Shown: positions 46,028 through 55,709, numbered from the stretch's first letter. The stretch is 64,000 nucleotides of DNA from Fervidobacterium pennivorans (GCF_001644665.1 NZ_CP011393.1:1448001-1512000), one strand, 5' to 3'. A program made the numbers and translations. The notes: a model not told the origin generated them from the sequence alone.

Positions 46028-46921
46028 ATGAAACAGGGAAGAAGATTGGGAAGAGTTATCAAATTTTATTCTAACCTTTTGGTTGTACAAGACCTTGAAA
46101 ACGGTGAAAAGCTTCTGTGCAAGCTACGTGGTAAATTCAAAAAACAAGGTATCAGACCTATTGTTGGAGATGTTGTTGAGTTTGTAAGGGTGGTTGGTAA
46201 CGAAGGTGTTGTGGAAAATATTCTCAATAGAAGCAACGAACTCAAAAAGCCGAGTGTTGCAAATGTGGACCAAGTGGTTATAGTTACGACCCTTGAAAAG
46301 CCGGAAGTTCCATACGATATACTTGATAGATTCATTGTTCTGGTGGAATATGAGAATCTACCTATTGTTATAGCTCTCAACAAAGTGGATTTGTTGTCCG
46401 AAGAACAGATACAAAAATTCGAATCGATATATGGGAAGCTTTATCCAATAATAAAGACAAGCGTGACTCAAAGGATAGGTTTAGAGGACCTAAAAAGGTA
46501 TCTTACAGGAAGAGTATCTGTCTTTGCTGGGATGTCTGGTGTTGGAAAAAGCAGTTTGTTGAACGCGTTGGAAAGTACACTTAGACTAAGAACAGGCGAG
46601 ATTTCCGAAAAACTGGAACGAGGCAAGCACACAACAACTGCAGCTGAGCTACTCTCACTTTCTTTTGGTGGGTGGGTAGTTGATACTCCTGGATTTGCAA
46701 GTCTTGAGATTTCACACATAAAGCCTTTGGAACTACGCGAATTATTTATTGAATTTGAAAACGATAAGTGCTTTTTTCCAGATTGCTTGCATTTGAACGA
46801 ACCAGAATGTTATGTAAAGAAGGCAGTTGAAAAAGGAAAAATAAGTCCAACAAGATACGAAAGCTATGTGAAATTCTTAAATGAATTGTTTGAAATCGAC
46901 AAGACAAGCGAACGAGCTTAG
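46028..46921 (+). CDS. rsgA: small-ribosomal-subunit biogenesis GTPase RsgA
   Basis: RsgA is a circularly permuted GTPase that helps late 30S maturation. The 297-residue protein has an N-terminal OB fold (RGKFKKQGIRPIVGDVVEF), G4 (ALNKVDLL), G1 (GMSGVGKSSLLNAL), the switch region (RGKHTTTAAEL), G3 (VDTPGFASLEI) and a C-terminal zinc motif (CFFPDCLHLNEPEC). The start at 46028 lies right after the PASTA stop codon, behind AGGGGGGCAG. It ends the operon that begins at 42.4 kb. Confidence 0.96.
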   Translation: MKQGRRLGRVIKFYSNLLVVQDLENGEKLLCKLRGKFKKQGIRPIVGDVVEFVRVVGNEGVVENILNRSNELKKPSVANVDQVVIVTTLEKPEVPYDILDRFIVLVEYENLPIVIALNKVDLLSEEQIQKFESIYGKLYPIIKTSVTQRIGLEDLKRYLTGRVSVFAGMSGVGKSSLLNALESTLRLRTGEISEKLERGKHTTTAAELLSLSFGGWVVDTPGFASLEISHIKPLELRELFIEFENDKCFFPDCLHLNEPECYVKKAVEKGKISPTRYESYVKFLNELFEIDKTSERA

Positions 46922-46945
46922 AGGAACTCAAGTGATGTTTGGGTT

Positions 46946-46982
46946 AAAAAAGCGCTCCACATGATTTTTGGAGCGCTTTTTT
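46946..46982. terminator. bidirectional terminator between rsgA and the glycosyltransferase
   Basis: AAAAAAGCGCTCC (46946-46958) and GGAGCGCTTTTTT (46970-46982), a perfect 13-bp stem with A/T runs on both sides. It closes both the rsgA operon and the fourteen-gene minus-strand run. Confidence 0.93.
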
Positions 46983-46989
46983 TGTTTTT

Positions 46990-48207
46990 TTAGTCAAAGA
47001 GCTCAATCAGTTTTTTGAATACCGCGTTTAGTTTCATTTGTAACGACGTGTTGATTATTGATGGCATTGTAAAGTCGATGAATCCTTGTTGTATAGCTGT
47101 TTGGTAGATTTTTTCTAACTTGTCAGCCATTGTATTCATTGACCAGTATTTTTCCACATATTCAATACCTTTCTTAGAAAGTTCTTCTTTTCGTTCCAGG
47201 GCAATTCTTATCGCATGGTAAAACTCCTCTTCATTAATACCAGTGGTTATGGCTCCCTCGCCATTCACAAGCACGTTTGCTATACCTTTGTAAGCTATTG
47301 CAACAACAGGTGTGCCACTTGCTAAGGATTCGAGAACAACCAGCCCTTGAGTTTCTGTTAAAGATGCGAAGACAAACAAATCTGCAGCTTTGTAATAATC
47401 CCTCATTTCTTTATGGGGAATGTATCCTGTAAATATTGTTCTGCCCATAAGACCTTCATCTTCAAAGAAGCTTTCAAGAGCTTTTCTTTCCGGTCCGTCA
47501 CCTACGATCAAGAACCAAACATTGCTATTTTCATGCATATAACGAGAGACCACTTTTGAAAGGAACTCTAAATTCTTTTCCTTTGCTAGTCTTCCTGCGT
47601 ACATTAGTAAGATAGAATCGTGTGGTATGCCGTATTCTTTCCGAATATCCTTCCTTGGTGGTTGGGAGAATTCTATCGTATCGATGCCTGTTGGAACAAC
47701 TTCAATGGGTCGCTGAACACCGTAAGATATGAGTTCCTGCTTTATTTCCTCTGTTGGTGCTATAACGATATTGACTTTGTTGCAAAACCATTTTGAAAAT
47801 TCCTCAACGGTTCTTCTGTCTGGAGTAAACGGCGGAGGAACGTAATGTCTGTATTCCGTTAAAAGTGTGTGATAGGTATGAACATGCGGTAATTTTAAAT
47901 CTTTTTGGACCTTTAATGCCCTCATACCAAGTGCCATAGGGTCGTGGCTGTGGATTATCTCTATTTTGTTTTCGAGTGCGAATTCTATAATTTTTATGTG
48001 ATTTGCAAAAACTACCTTGTGTTGTTTTTCTAAAGGGAAAGGTATGCCTGGAACTAAAAGGATTTTTTCTTCACCTTCCGGCTTTACAGGAGCGACTATA
48101 AAAACCTCATGGCCTCGCATCTCCAAATATTTTTTTGATAGATAAATCGAGGTAGCAACACCATTTATTTGAGGCAAATATGTATCCGATATCATCAATA
48201 TCCTCAT
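46990..48207 (-). CDS. family 4 glycosyltransferase
   Basis: A 405-residue GT-B-fold enzyme that moves a sugar from a nucleotide donor. The N-terminal domain begins MRILMISDTYLPQINGVATSIYL, and the C-terminal donor domain has YAGRLAKEKNLEFL, GDGPERKALE, FVFASLTETQGLVVLESLASGTPVVA with the catalytic E-x7-E. The pattern is like 1,2-diacylglycerol glucosyltransferases, so a glycolipid of the cell envelope is a likely product, but this is inferred. The ATG at 48207 overlaps the upstream RND gene stop (TGATG), so translation is coupled. It is last in the minus-strand run. Confidence 0.87.
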   Translation of the reverse strand: MRILMISDTYLPQINGVATSIYLSKKYLEMRGHEVFIVAPVKPEGEEKILLVPGIPFPLEKQHKVVFANHIKIIEFALENKIEIIHSHDPMALGMRALKVQKDLKLPHVHTYHTLLTEYRHYVPPPFTPDRRTVEEFSKWFCNKVNIVIAPTEEIKQELISYGVQRPIEVVPTGIDTIEFSQPPRKDIRKEYGIPHDSILLMYAGRLAKEKNLEFLSKVVSRYMHENSNVWFLIVGDGPERKALESFFEDEGLMGRTIFTGYIPHKEMRDYYKAADLFVFASLTETQGLVVLESLASGTPVVAIAYKGIANVLVNGEGAITTGINEEEFYHAIRIALERKEELSKKGIEYVEKYWSMNTMADKLEKIYQTAIQQGFIDFTMPSIINTSLQMKLNAVFKKLIELFD

Positions 48208-50591
48208 CACTTGTCCTCCTCATTGATGGCAGGATTCGATGCTTCAACTTTTTTGGCCTCACGATACGATTTCTCTGCTGTGTTAAGATACCAGCAGAAC
48301 GAAATAAGCAAATCACCTATGAGACCTGCTGATGTGACAAAACCAAACTCTCTGAGTAACTGTCCCTGAGCAAATATAAAGCTACCAAATGAGGCTACCG
48401 TTGTGAGAACGCTCATTATGACTGCTTTTTCTGTTTTTATAACACTCTCTTTCCCATATCGGATGCTGTGGTCCAATTCAACTAAACTATCAACACCTAT
48501 TCCCAAGAATATTGGTAAAACAATAAAGGTAATGAACGTTGTTTTGATACCTACTAGATAAGAAATACCAAAAGCTGCAAGGGTATTTAGTGTTGTCAGC
48601 GATATTATGTTCCAAGATTTTCTAACATTTCTAAACTCGATGTAAAGGATTATAAATTCTATCAGGAAGACGATACCAAAAACCCAAATGGTCGAGATGA
48701 GCAACTCTTCTATAATTCCATAGAAGAGTGTTGTGTATCCGTAAGTTCTTATGTTTCCTATTTTTTTAATAGACTCGAAGAAAGTTTTTATGTTGTTGCC
48801 TGCCCAAATTTCTATTGCGGGTGTCACAAACGCAAGCAGGTATTTTTTCCCGTGGATATCCTCGTAGAACAAGCTGGGAATATCTTTCTCCATGAGTTTG
48901 AAAAGGTCCTCTGTTGATGAGATATTTCTTATCACATCAACTGTTGAAACGAAACTTTCATAAAGCCCATACTTTCTGAAGAGAATCTCTAAAAAAGGTG
49001 TATTAGTTATCTGAAGAACTTGGACATAGATGTTGGATTTTTCCTCTGCTATCTTTTCAGGATTTTGGATGAACGTAAGTATTGAAAAGTCGGAAGTTAT
49101 CAGTCCTTTTTCTTTGAGTTTTGCAAGAAAACTCTGCAGTTCTTCAGATGTTTCCGCAGCTATTACTATATCGCTGGAAGCAATGCTACCAAATTTTTTA
49201 GATATTAGTTCACTAGTGACATTTGTTTCTGATTTCTTTGGAATCAAGCTGGAAGTTGTGTATGAAAAGTTTATAATTGAGTAAATCCCTACAGCTGACA
49301 AAAGCAACGTAGTTATTATTGTCAGTGTCATTAGCACACGGCTCTTTCTTACTATATCAACCACTCTCACATAAGTTTCCCTTTGACGACCTTTGAATTT
49401 TGGAAGGAGCATATTGTGAGCTATTGGAACAAGCGTGTTGAAAACAAAGAAGTAAACAACAACACCCAGAGCTATGGAAAACCCCATCTGCTTAATTGCA
49501 TCAGAAGGACTCAAGAGCATTCCAAGGAATGCAAGACAAGTTGTAACCATTGATATGAACGATGGTCTAAAATTTTCGATGAAGGCATCTACTATACTCT
49601 GGCGTAAGATACCTTCCATATTAAATCGCTCCTGTATTCTTGTGACGATGTACATAGCATAATCTATACCCATTCCCAATAACATAGCGTTGACGAACGT
49701 GGTTACTATATTCAATTCTTTTAAGAATAAAGCTATAAGCCCAAGAGTTATACCCATTGACATTAGAAGTCCTGCAAAGAGGATAAGGAGCTCCCATATA
49801 TTACCAAAACCGATGATTATTATAAGTATAATGGCGACGAGAGATATAAAAGTTGTAAGGGTAAAATCTTTCGATGCCTGGATGTTTGCTTCGTATGTAG
49901 ACATCACGCCGCCAGTAAAATATATTTTTACGTTATGTTGGTTTTCAAATTTCTTGGATAGTTTTTTTAGCTCTTGGACAGCCTCTGCGACGAATTTTAC
50001 ATCTGACATTGGCTTTTTCATGGAGAAATTCATGACTAAAAGTTCTTTGTCGGGTGAAAGCAAATAATATTTCTTGATACCGCTTTTTTCTACTATACCT
50101 TTGATGTAACTATGCAAATCGTAAAGTGCAGAGCCTACATTTCTCCAGAATCTGAAGTCAACAAGAGTTTTCGGTTCTACCCTTGTAAGCGATTGGTAGT
50201 ACCTAATGGTATCGTTTATAGTTCCCTCACCAAAAGAAAGCATTCCGTATTTAACCAACGTTTCTGGGTTATCAAAAGGTTCTGCGTGGTTTATATACGG
50301 TGTGTTTTCAAAAAGTTCTTTAATCATTTTGGCGATGTTATCTGGATTACTCGTTTTCACACCGTCGATGGCAACTATCAATGTATTAGAAGTTACTTTT
50401 TCTGAAGTGTATTTCACAAGGTCCTGGAATCTGGGATCGTCCTTTGGTGCCAATCCTGTTATATCTGCATTGATTCTTAAGCCAAAAACAGCATAGATGC
50501 CCAGAAGGGCAGAGACTATAATTAGTGCTAAAATAATCTGTTTCTGCTTATTTAGAATATTTTCGACATACCATTTGGCAAACCTTTCCAA
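48207..50591 (-). CDS. RND superfamily (MMPL/HAE3-like) exporter
   Basis: A 794-residue inner-membrane protein with about twelve membrane segments in two halves: a first segment (IILALIIVSALLGIYAVFG), a periplasmic domain, then five segments (LTTFISLVAIILIIIIGFG onward), and the same plan again from about residue 410. RND proteins use the proton motive force to move lipids or hydrophobic compounds; no membrane-fusion or outer-membrane partner is encoded here, which fits the HAE3/MmpL type. The TTG at 50591 follows GGAGGG. Its neighbour is a glycosyltransferase, so export of a glycolipid is a reasonable guess. Confidence 0.85.
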   Translation of the reverse strand: MERFAKWYVENILNKQKQIILALIIVSALLGIYAVFGLRINADITGLAPKDDPRFQDLVKYTSEKVTSNTLIVAIDGVKTSNPDNIAKMIKELFENTPYINHAEPFDNPETLVKYGMLSFGEGTINDTIRYYQSLTRVEPKTLVDFRFWRNVGSALYDLHSYIKGIVEKSGIKKYYLLSPDKELLVMNFSMKKPMSDVKFVAEAVQELKKLSKKFENQHNVKIYFTGGVMSTYEANIQASKDFTLTTFISLVAIILIIIIGFGNIWELLILFAGLLMSMGITLGLIALFLKELNIVTTFVNAMLLGMGIDYAMYIVTRIQERFNMEGILRQSIVDAFIENFRPSFISMVTTCLAFLGMLLSPSDAIKQMGFSIALGVVVYFFVFNTLVPIAHNMLLPKFKGRQRETYVRVVDIVRKSRVLMTLTIITTLLLSAVGIYSIINFSYTTSSLIPKKSETNVTSELISKKFGSIASSDIVIAAETSEELQSFLAKLKEKGLITSDFSILTFIQNPEKIAEEKSNIYVQVLQITNTPFLEILFRKYGLYESFVSTVDVIRNISSTEDLFKLMEKDIPSLFYEDIHGKKYLLAFVTPAIEIWAGNNIKTFFESIKKIGNIRTYGYTTLFYGIIEELLISTIWVFGIVFLIEFIILYIEFRNVRKSWNIISLTTLNTLAAFGISYLVGIKTTFITFIVLPIFLGIGVDSLVELDHSIRYGKESVIKTEKAVIMSVLTTVASFGSFIFAQGQLLREFGFVTSAGLIGDLLISFCWYLNTAEKSYREAKKVEASNPAINEEDK

Positions 50592-50592
50592 C

Positions 50593-51003
50593 TCAGCTCG
50601 CCCTCCATACTAAAAGTAGTAGCAACGCTAATCCATTGAATATAATTACAGGGAAGCGCTTTTGGAAATGCGGTTTTATGAAGTTACCAAGCGTATAACA
50701 TACCACATAACCATAATGGAAAGAAAATCCATACCATCCAAGTCTAAACGCAAAAATCGGAGTCAATGAGTAAACAATGAGTCTTTGAACTTCTTGGAAG
50801 ACCTCCTCTACGTTTAAAAACAAACTAGAGAAAAAGACAAGACTTGGAAGATAAAGTATGAAAAAATTAAAGACCTCGGGGTCTAAAAGGAATACTCTCA
50901 GGTGCAAGTATTTAGCAGACCACGGGTAAAGAACGATTAATAATAAAAGTGCTATAAGCGATTTTATCATTTCGGTAGTTGCTTTCGATTTTATCTTGGC
51001 CAT
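50593..51003 (-). CDS. small multi-pass membrane protein, unknown
   Basis: A 136-residue hydrophobic protein with about four membrane segments (LIALLLLIVLYPWSA, FFILYLPSLVFFSSLFL, LIVYSLTPIFAFRLG, VIIFNGLALLLLLVW). I know no family. I chose the ATG at 51003 behind GGGGAG; an earlier ATG at 51039 has no binding site. It begins 44 bases after the preceding gene and ends one base before the RND start codon, so it is part of the same transcript and perhaps the same system. Confidence 0.65.
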   Translation of the reverse strand: MAKIKSKATTEMIKSLIALLLLIVLYPWSAKYLHLRVFLLDPEVFNFFILYLPSLVFFSSLFLNVEEVFQEVQRLIVYSLTPIFAFRLGWYGFSFHYGYVVCYTLGNFIKPHFQKRFPVIIFNGLALLLLLVWRAS

Positions 51004-51047
51004 TAACAGGTTCTCCCCTTCTTTTTCAAGCATCTGCAAATTTTGTT

Positions 51048-51599
51048 TTAGTGAACTGGAATTTGTGTGGCATCCACAAACTCTACATTGTATTTTTCCG
51101 CGATTAACCTTGCTATCTCTTTATCTGATTTGCCCAGTCGAAAGGATGTATTTATACCGTTGAGCGCTTTCCACAAAGCGTCACCAAAGGTTTTATCTGG
51201 AAAATAAGGACCTTCACTTGAATATATTCTTGGATACCATAAAAGGTCAATATGCTTGATTTTATATTTTATCCATTCTATTCCGTATCCCCACCAATAG
51301 TGCCAGACCTTTTTTGTTATAAACATAGCAGCGCGTCTGTCTTGAACCGAAAATATCGTTTGCTCAAGAGTTTTTGAATCATCATATACTTTTATTCTTC
51401 TTTTGTATTCGAGGAAAAATAGTTGCTGATTTATCTCGTTTGTTTTTCTTAAAATGAGGTACTTATAAGGATTTTTCAAAAAAAGAGACGGAGAAGGTAA
51501 AACCTCCTCCATCGTTACAGGCTTTCTTTCTGATATCAAAAAACTTAAGGTGACAACCGAGAAGAGAAAAAAGACAAATGCATAAAATTCTAACCTCAT
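51048..51599 (-). CDS. membrane-anchored or secreted protein, unknown
   Basis: A 183-residue protein with an N-terminal hydrophobic segment (FYAFVFFLFSVVTLSFLI) that could be a signal anchor, then a basic, aromatic-rich domain (KVWHYWWGYGIEWIKYKIKHIDLLWYPRIY) and DKTFGDALWKALNGI. No named family recognised and no catalytic motif seen. The start at 51599 has only a weak GAGAG site, so the true start may differ. It lies between the processing protease and the small membrane protein, all on one strand. Confidence 0.65.
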   Translation of the reverse strand: MRLEFYAFVFFLFSVVTLSFLISERKPVTMEEVLPSPSLFLKNPYKYLILRKTNEINQQLFFLEYKRRIKVYDDSKTLEQTIFSVQDRRAAMFITKKVWHYWWGYGIEWIKYKIKHIDLLWYPRIYSSEGPYFPDKTFGDALWKALNGINTSFRLGKSDKEIARLIAEKYNVEFVDATQIPVH

Positions 51600-51680
51600 C
51601 TCTCAAACTTCGCTTTCTTTTTGTAATACAGTCCTTGGCACATCTTAGTAATGCGATGTTTTCACAAGTAATTAAGCTCA

Positions 51681-52904
51681 TTACTTTGCCTGATTTACAA
51701 GGTAGTCGAGGGCAACTTTTACAACCGGGTCATTTTGGTCAACTTCTATCTCAGTTAACGTGTATGTTTTGGCATCAAGCTTCCTAGAAGTGTTTGTTGA
51801 GCCTTGTGTTTCCTCCACTTTGATGTTTGGCTCAATTCCTACTTTGTGTATATCTTTTCCAGATGGTGTTAAGTAATGTGCGATTGTCAAAAAGACAGTT
51901 CCGCCGTTGCTAAGTGGGAATCCTCTTTGAACAGAACCTTTTCCAAAAGTCTTCTGACCTATGAGTACCGCCCTTTTATTTTCTTTCAGCGCAGCAGCAA
52001 CGATTTCCGAAGCAGATGCAGAGCCATTGTTTATGAGCACTGCCATAGGAACTTTTGGATAATTGTTGCCCTGACTAATATAGCGCTCAGTAATTTTTCC
52101 ATCTCTATCCTTCACAGAGACGATAACATTACCTGGGTCTAAGAATTGATTCGCCACATGAATAGCAACGTCAAGCAATCCACCAGGGTTATTGCGCAAA
52201 TCAAGAATAAGAGCGTCTATTTGGTTGTCATACAGTTTTCTGAGAGCTTTTTGTAGTTCATTTGGGACAGGCTCGTTGAACTTAGTCAAAAGAACATAAC
52301 CTATCTTTTTGTTTTTATACTCCGTTATCCCTGACTTAACAGGAATTATCTGGATAATTTCTCGAACTATAGTAACCTCAATAATCTCATTTCCTCGCTT
52401 TATTGTTAATTTTACGGAAGTTCCAGGTTTTCCTCTCATCTTGTTAACCGCTTCCATGTATTCCATTTCACTTACCGGTTGGTCATCGATACCGATAATA
52501 AGGTCTCCAGGTTGCAACCCAGCGCGCCATGCCGGTGTTCCGTACATTGGACTTACTACTTTAACAGCTTTATTTTCACTGTCGTAGGTTACTTCGATAC
52601 CAAGTCCACCATATTGCCCTTCCATTTCTATCTGTTGTTCAGTCATCTGTGACGGTGGGTAATAGTAACTGAAATCGTCCCCAAGCCCTTTAATCATACC
52701 ATCTATGGCAGAATCTATGAGTTTGTTGAAATTAACGTTTTTGATGTCGTAGTAGTTGTAATTAATTCTATAAAGCGTTTCGTAGAGTGGCGAAATGTAA
52801 TTGAGTAACTCTTTGTCAGAGGCACTAGATAGAATCATACTTGATGCAATAACTACGATAGCCAAAAAGACGTATGAAAGAATTCCCTTAAAAATGCTTC
52901 TCAT
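51681..52904 (-). CDS. ctp: C-terminal processing peptidase, S41 family
   Basis: A secreted or membrane-anchored serine protease that trims or degrades envelope proteins. The 407-residue protein has an N-terminal anchor (residues 7-27), a PDZ domain (about 95-180: GGLGIEVTY, GLQPGDLIIGIDDQPV) and a protease domain with the catalytic Ser at 297 (NNGSASASEIVAAAL) and Lys at 322 (KTFGKGSVQ), the Ser-Lys dyad of CtpA/CtpB. The ATG at 52904 follows GGAAGGTG. It is in the middle of the fourteen-gene minus-strand run. Confidence 0.93.
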   Translation of the reverse strand: MRSIFKGILSYVFLAIVVIASSMILSSASDKELLNYISPLYETLYRINYNYYDIKNVNFNKLIDSAIDGMIKGLGDDFSYYYPPSQMTEQQIEMEGQYGGLGIEVTYDSENKAVKVVSPMYGTPAWRAGLQPGDLIIGIDDQPVSEMEYMEAVNKMRGKPGTSVKLTIKRGNEIIEVTIVREIIQIIPVKSGITEYKNKKIGYVLLTKFNEPVPNELQKALRKLYDNQIDALILDLRNNPGGLLDVAIHVANQFLDPGNVIVSVKDRDGKITERYISQGNNYPKVPMAVLINNGSASASEIVAAALKENKRAVLIGQKTFGKGSVQRGFPLSNGGTVFLTIAHYLTPSGKDIHKVGIEPNIKVEETQGSTNTSRKLDAKTYTLTEIEVDQNDPVVKVALDYLVNQAK

Positions 52905-52935
52905 ACCTCACACCTTCCTTTCGAATTTCAGAATT

Positions 52936-53805
52936 TTAAATCTCGGCGTTTTCGTTTGTATTTTCAATTTGAATTATTGGCTCTGTTTCTTTCATTTGCT
53001 CTTTGCTCGACTCTTCTTTAATTTTGACAAAAGCATTCACCTTTCTTGCGAAAATCATATAAGTTGTGTGTGCTACCATTCTGTCAACAGGTCTCAGCCT
53101 GTTGGGATAGGGTTTAAACTGTCTCATTAAAGATTCCCAAACCTCGACATCTATGAATGGCAGTTCGTACATTTTCTCAAGCACCATAGAGACTTGATTA
53201 ACTGTTGGGCAGATTACACCTATCCGTCCACCTCCAGCTAACGCTTCCCAACAAACTTGTATGTAATTCTCTGGGTCAGGCACGTCCAAGAGCAAAGCAT
53301 CTACATTTGTTTCGTCAAATCCGAAAACTATATCACGTAGTTTTAACTCAACTCTATCTATAAGTCCCCATTCTGTGAGATTCTGGGTTGCGAGTTTGTA
53401 GAAATCTTCCCTTCTTTCGTAGGCATAGACTTTTCCTTCGTTTCCCACAAGCCTTGCCATTGCTGCACACATGGCACCACTACCAACACCGGTATCGATA
53501 ACTCTACTACCTGGTTTAATGTCCAGTTTCATTACAATATAGCTCGAGTCCTTTGGATAGACAATTTGTGTTTTTCTTTTCATCGAGAATATGTCATCAA
53601 TGTAAGTGGGTTGTAAAAGGTAGTAGGACTTGTTTGTTTTTCCTATAGTAATTGCGTCCCCGTAGTTTTTTCCAATTATTTTATCAAATTCGACGACACC
53701 AAGGTGGGTTCCTTTCTTTTTTCCCGCTTCAACTCTAACAAGGAACTTCGTTCCATCTTCGCCATATAGCAAGACTCTGTCTCCACCCTTTATCAACTCA
53801 TTCAC
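52936..53805 (-). CDS. trmI: tRNA (adenine-N1)-methyltransferase, m1A58
   Basis: TrmI methylates A58 of the tRNA T-loop, which stabilises tRNA in thermophiles. The 289-residue protein has an N-terminal domain (GDRVLLYGEDGTKFLVRVEAGKKKGTHLGVVEFDKIIGKNYG), a SAM-binding loop (VIDTGVGSGAMCAAMARLVG), LLDVPDPENYI and the downstream GGGRIGVICPTVNQ. The GTG at 53805 is used here; a TTG at 53796 is equally plausible by spacing. The last 30 residues (FVKIKEESSKEQMKETEPIIQ) are polar and lie beyond the usual fold. Confidence 0.92.
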   Translation of the reverse strand: MNELIKGGDRVLLYGEDGTKFLVRVEAGKKKGTHLGVVEFDKIIGKNYGDAITIGKTNKSYYLLQPTYIDDIFSMKRKTQIVYPKDSSYIVMKLDIKPGSRVIDTGVGSGAMCAAMARLVGNEGKVYAYERREDFYKLATQNLTEWGLIDRVELKLRDIVFGFDETNVDALLLDVPDPENYIQVCWEALAGGGRIGVICPTVNQVSMVLEKMYELPFIDVEVWESLMRQFKPYPNRLRPVDRMVAHTTYMIFARKVNAFVKIKEESSKEQMKETEPIIQIENTNENAEI

Positions 53806-53824
53806 ACCTGCCTTCTTTTTTCAA

Positions 53825-55129
53825 TCACTGTTGTTTATTTTTAATTTTAGCACGGGAGTTCAAAAGTTCAATAACTACTAGTCCAGCGATTAATAGACCA
53901 AGAATGTAACCTGATGATTGTACACCTATGACATCTATAAGAATTCCTGTTAAGATGACTGCTACATATATTCCAAGAAGATTCACTGGGTGGAATTTAG
54001 GTCTATTTATTTCATTATTCGAATTGTATTCTGATAGAAATCTCACTATTCCTGGCGTTGTATAACCAAAGCGCTTTTGGATTTGGTGACAAACGAGGAA
54101 ACCAAGCAAGAAAGCAGACGTAGATATCCAACCTATTTTTGAAAATGTGAAAGTCGTTGCATAAATTAAGAGCGCAAGCGCAATATTCACAGGACCAAAT
54201 AGCTCAAGCTTTTTAGAATAACTTTTGAAAAAAGAGACTAAGACTGTATTTAAAACGTAGCCCAAAACAAAGAAATATAAAGTTTTGGCAGCTTCAAATT
54301 CGGCAGATATACCTTTGCGGATGTTTAGCAAATACCATGCATGGAAAGGTAATAGGAATTCTATTTGGTAGAGGAGCACCTTCGCAAGTTCGTCTGATAA
54401 GATTTGTTGCGGACTTTTGTTTAGCACCTTCCAAGGAGTCTTCTTTGCCTGGAGTTTATCGTATATTTCCGTTTTTTCACTAATGCTTAGCTTTACTTTG
54501 TATTTCTTATCCTCAACTATTAAAAATGCTACAGCAAAGACGGAAAAGAAGAACAAAAGACTGACGTGTGAGACTATTTTGCTATTTGAATCTGTTGTCA
54601 AAAGTCTGACGGAGTAACCGTATGACCAAAGAGCACCTAGAACACTCCAGAGCATGGGTTGAATGCTTAGTAACCTTTGGTTAAAATAGTTTTTCCTATC
54701 CTCCAGCATTCCAAGTAAGGATAGTGCGTAGATAAACAACGAAAAGTTGAAGGTTATTACAAGAAAAACGAGACTAAATAAATTCTTGTCAACTGTTAAC
54801 AAGTTTGAGATTGTTGAAAGCAAAAAGGAGGAGATTGTTCCAAACACAAGTATATATGGTGTTCTCCGACCTATAGCTGTTCTTGTCATTTCAAAAAGAA
54901 ACAGTATTTTGTCTTTTAGGAAAGCAATTATTATAAGTTCCGAATAAAAGCTTCCAAGCAAAATCCATTTGGGAATAGAAGATTTCAACAAGAAGCTGAG
55001 CATTATGTAAATGTAGGTAGGTATGAAAAAACCAAGCCCAAAAAAGCCAAATGACAGTACAACAGTGTCCTTAACATCTTCGGACCTCAGTTTCCTTAGG
55101 TTATACCTTTCACTATCTTTTGTTGTCAT
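53825..55129 (-). CDS. MFS-like multi-pass membrane carrier, substrate unknown
   Basis: A 434-residue hydrophobic protein with about twelve membrane segments. The loop EMTRTAIGRRTPYIL resembles the conserved basic loop of major facilitator proteins between segments 2 and 3, and GILIDVIGVQSSGYILGLLI is in the last segments. No family with known substrate is recognised. The ATG at 55129 follows GGAGGTGA. Its neighbours (AMMECR1 and TrmI) give no clue to the substrate. Confidence 0.7.
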   Translation of the reverse strand: MTTKDSERYNLRKLRSEDVKDTVVLSFGFFGLGFFIPTYIYIMLSFLLKSSIPKWILLGSFYSELIIIAFLKDKILFLFEMTRTAIGRRTPYILVFGTISSFLLSTISNLLTVDKNLFSLVFLVITFNFSLFIYALSLLGMLEDRKNYFNQRLLSIQPMLWSVLGALWSYGYSVRLLTTDSNSKIVSHVSLLFFFSVFAVAFLIVEDKKYKVKLSISEKTEIYDKLQAKKTPWKVLNKSPQQILSDELAKVLLYQIEFLLPFHAWYLLNIRKGISAEFEAAKTLYFFVLGYVLNTVLVSFFKSYSKKLELFGPVNIALALLIYATTFTFSKIGWISTSAFLLGFLVCHQIQKRFGYTTPGIVRFLSEYNSNNEINRPKFHPVNLLGIYVAVILTGILIDVIGVQSSGYILGLLIAGLVVIELLNSRAKIKNKQQ

Positions 55130-55190
55130 CAACCACTCACCTCCGTGCCGTTAAACTCACGGCACAGCTGTCTTTATTCTTTTCGAAGTT

Positions 55191-55709
55191 TCATTTGTAT
55201 CTTTCAACCGTGAATTTGTATATCTCAAAATCATCGTCAAATATTCCTGCTTTGAGTTTAGCTATACGCATTTGTTCTTCAATCGTATCCACACCCTCTA
55301 TATCTGGCAATAGTAATCCTCTTCTCCATCCTTTTTGGACGATTATTCCATACTTTTTCGGGTCAAGTTCAGCGATGCTTCTCACCGGTTCATATGGGCT
55401 AAGAACGTCAACATTAACGATGATGTTATCAAGCTCGTAAGGCTCGACAGGAGGAAACCTTGGGTCACGAGTTGCAGCTGCTATCGCGTTATCACGAATC
55501 TCATACGCGAGGTTTTCATGAACAGGCATAAATGTTCCAATACATCCTCTTAATGAGCCATCCAAGTTGTGCAAAGTTACAAAACATCCAGCCTTTCTTT
55601 CGAAAAGCTCTTTGGGTAAACCTTCGTATGGTTCTATAATCCTTCTGTACTTGACGTAATTTTCTATCACTTCTATAGCCCATTTTACATAAGGGTGCTC
55701 ACCCACCAT
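55191..55709 (-). CDS. AMMECR1 domain protein (AmmeMemoRadiSam protein A)
   Basis: A 172-residue cytoplasmic protein with the AMMECR1 signature [10 protein letters not shown] preceded by [12 protein letters not shown], then [20 protein letters not shown] and [23 protein letters not shown]. Its biochemical function is unknown. In other organisms the domain travels with a Memo protein and a radical SAM protein; neither is adjacent here, although radical SAM genes occur at 42-45 kb. The ATG at 55709 follows GGTGAGGGGGG, an unusually strong site. Confidence 0.88.
   Translation of the reverse strand: MVGEHPYVKWAIEVIENYVKYRRIIEPYEGLPKELFERKAGCFVTLHNLDGSLRGCIGTFMPVHENLAYEIRDNAIAAATRDPRFPPVEPYELDNIIVNVDVLSPYEPVRSIAELDPKKYGIIVQKGWRRGLLLPDIEGVDTIEEQMRIAKLKAGIFDDDFEIYKFTVERYK

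Noticed and set aside
51463-51681. A 72-residue open reading frame between the processing protease and the unknown gene
   Set aside because: It overlaps the confident 183-residue frame for most of its length and has no binding site or recognisable sequence.
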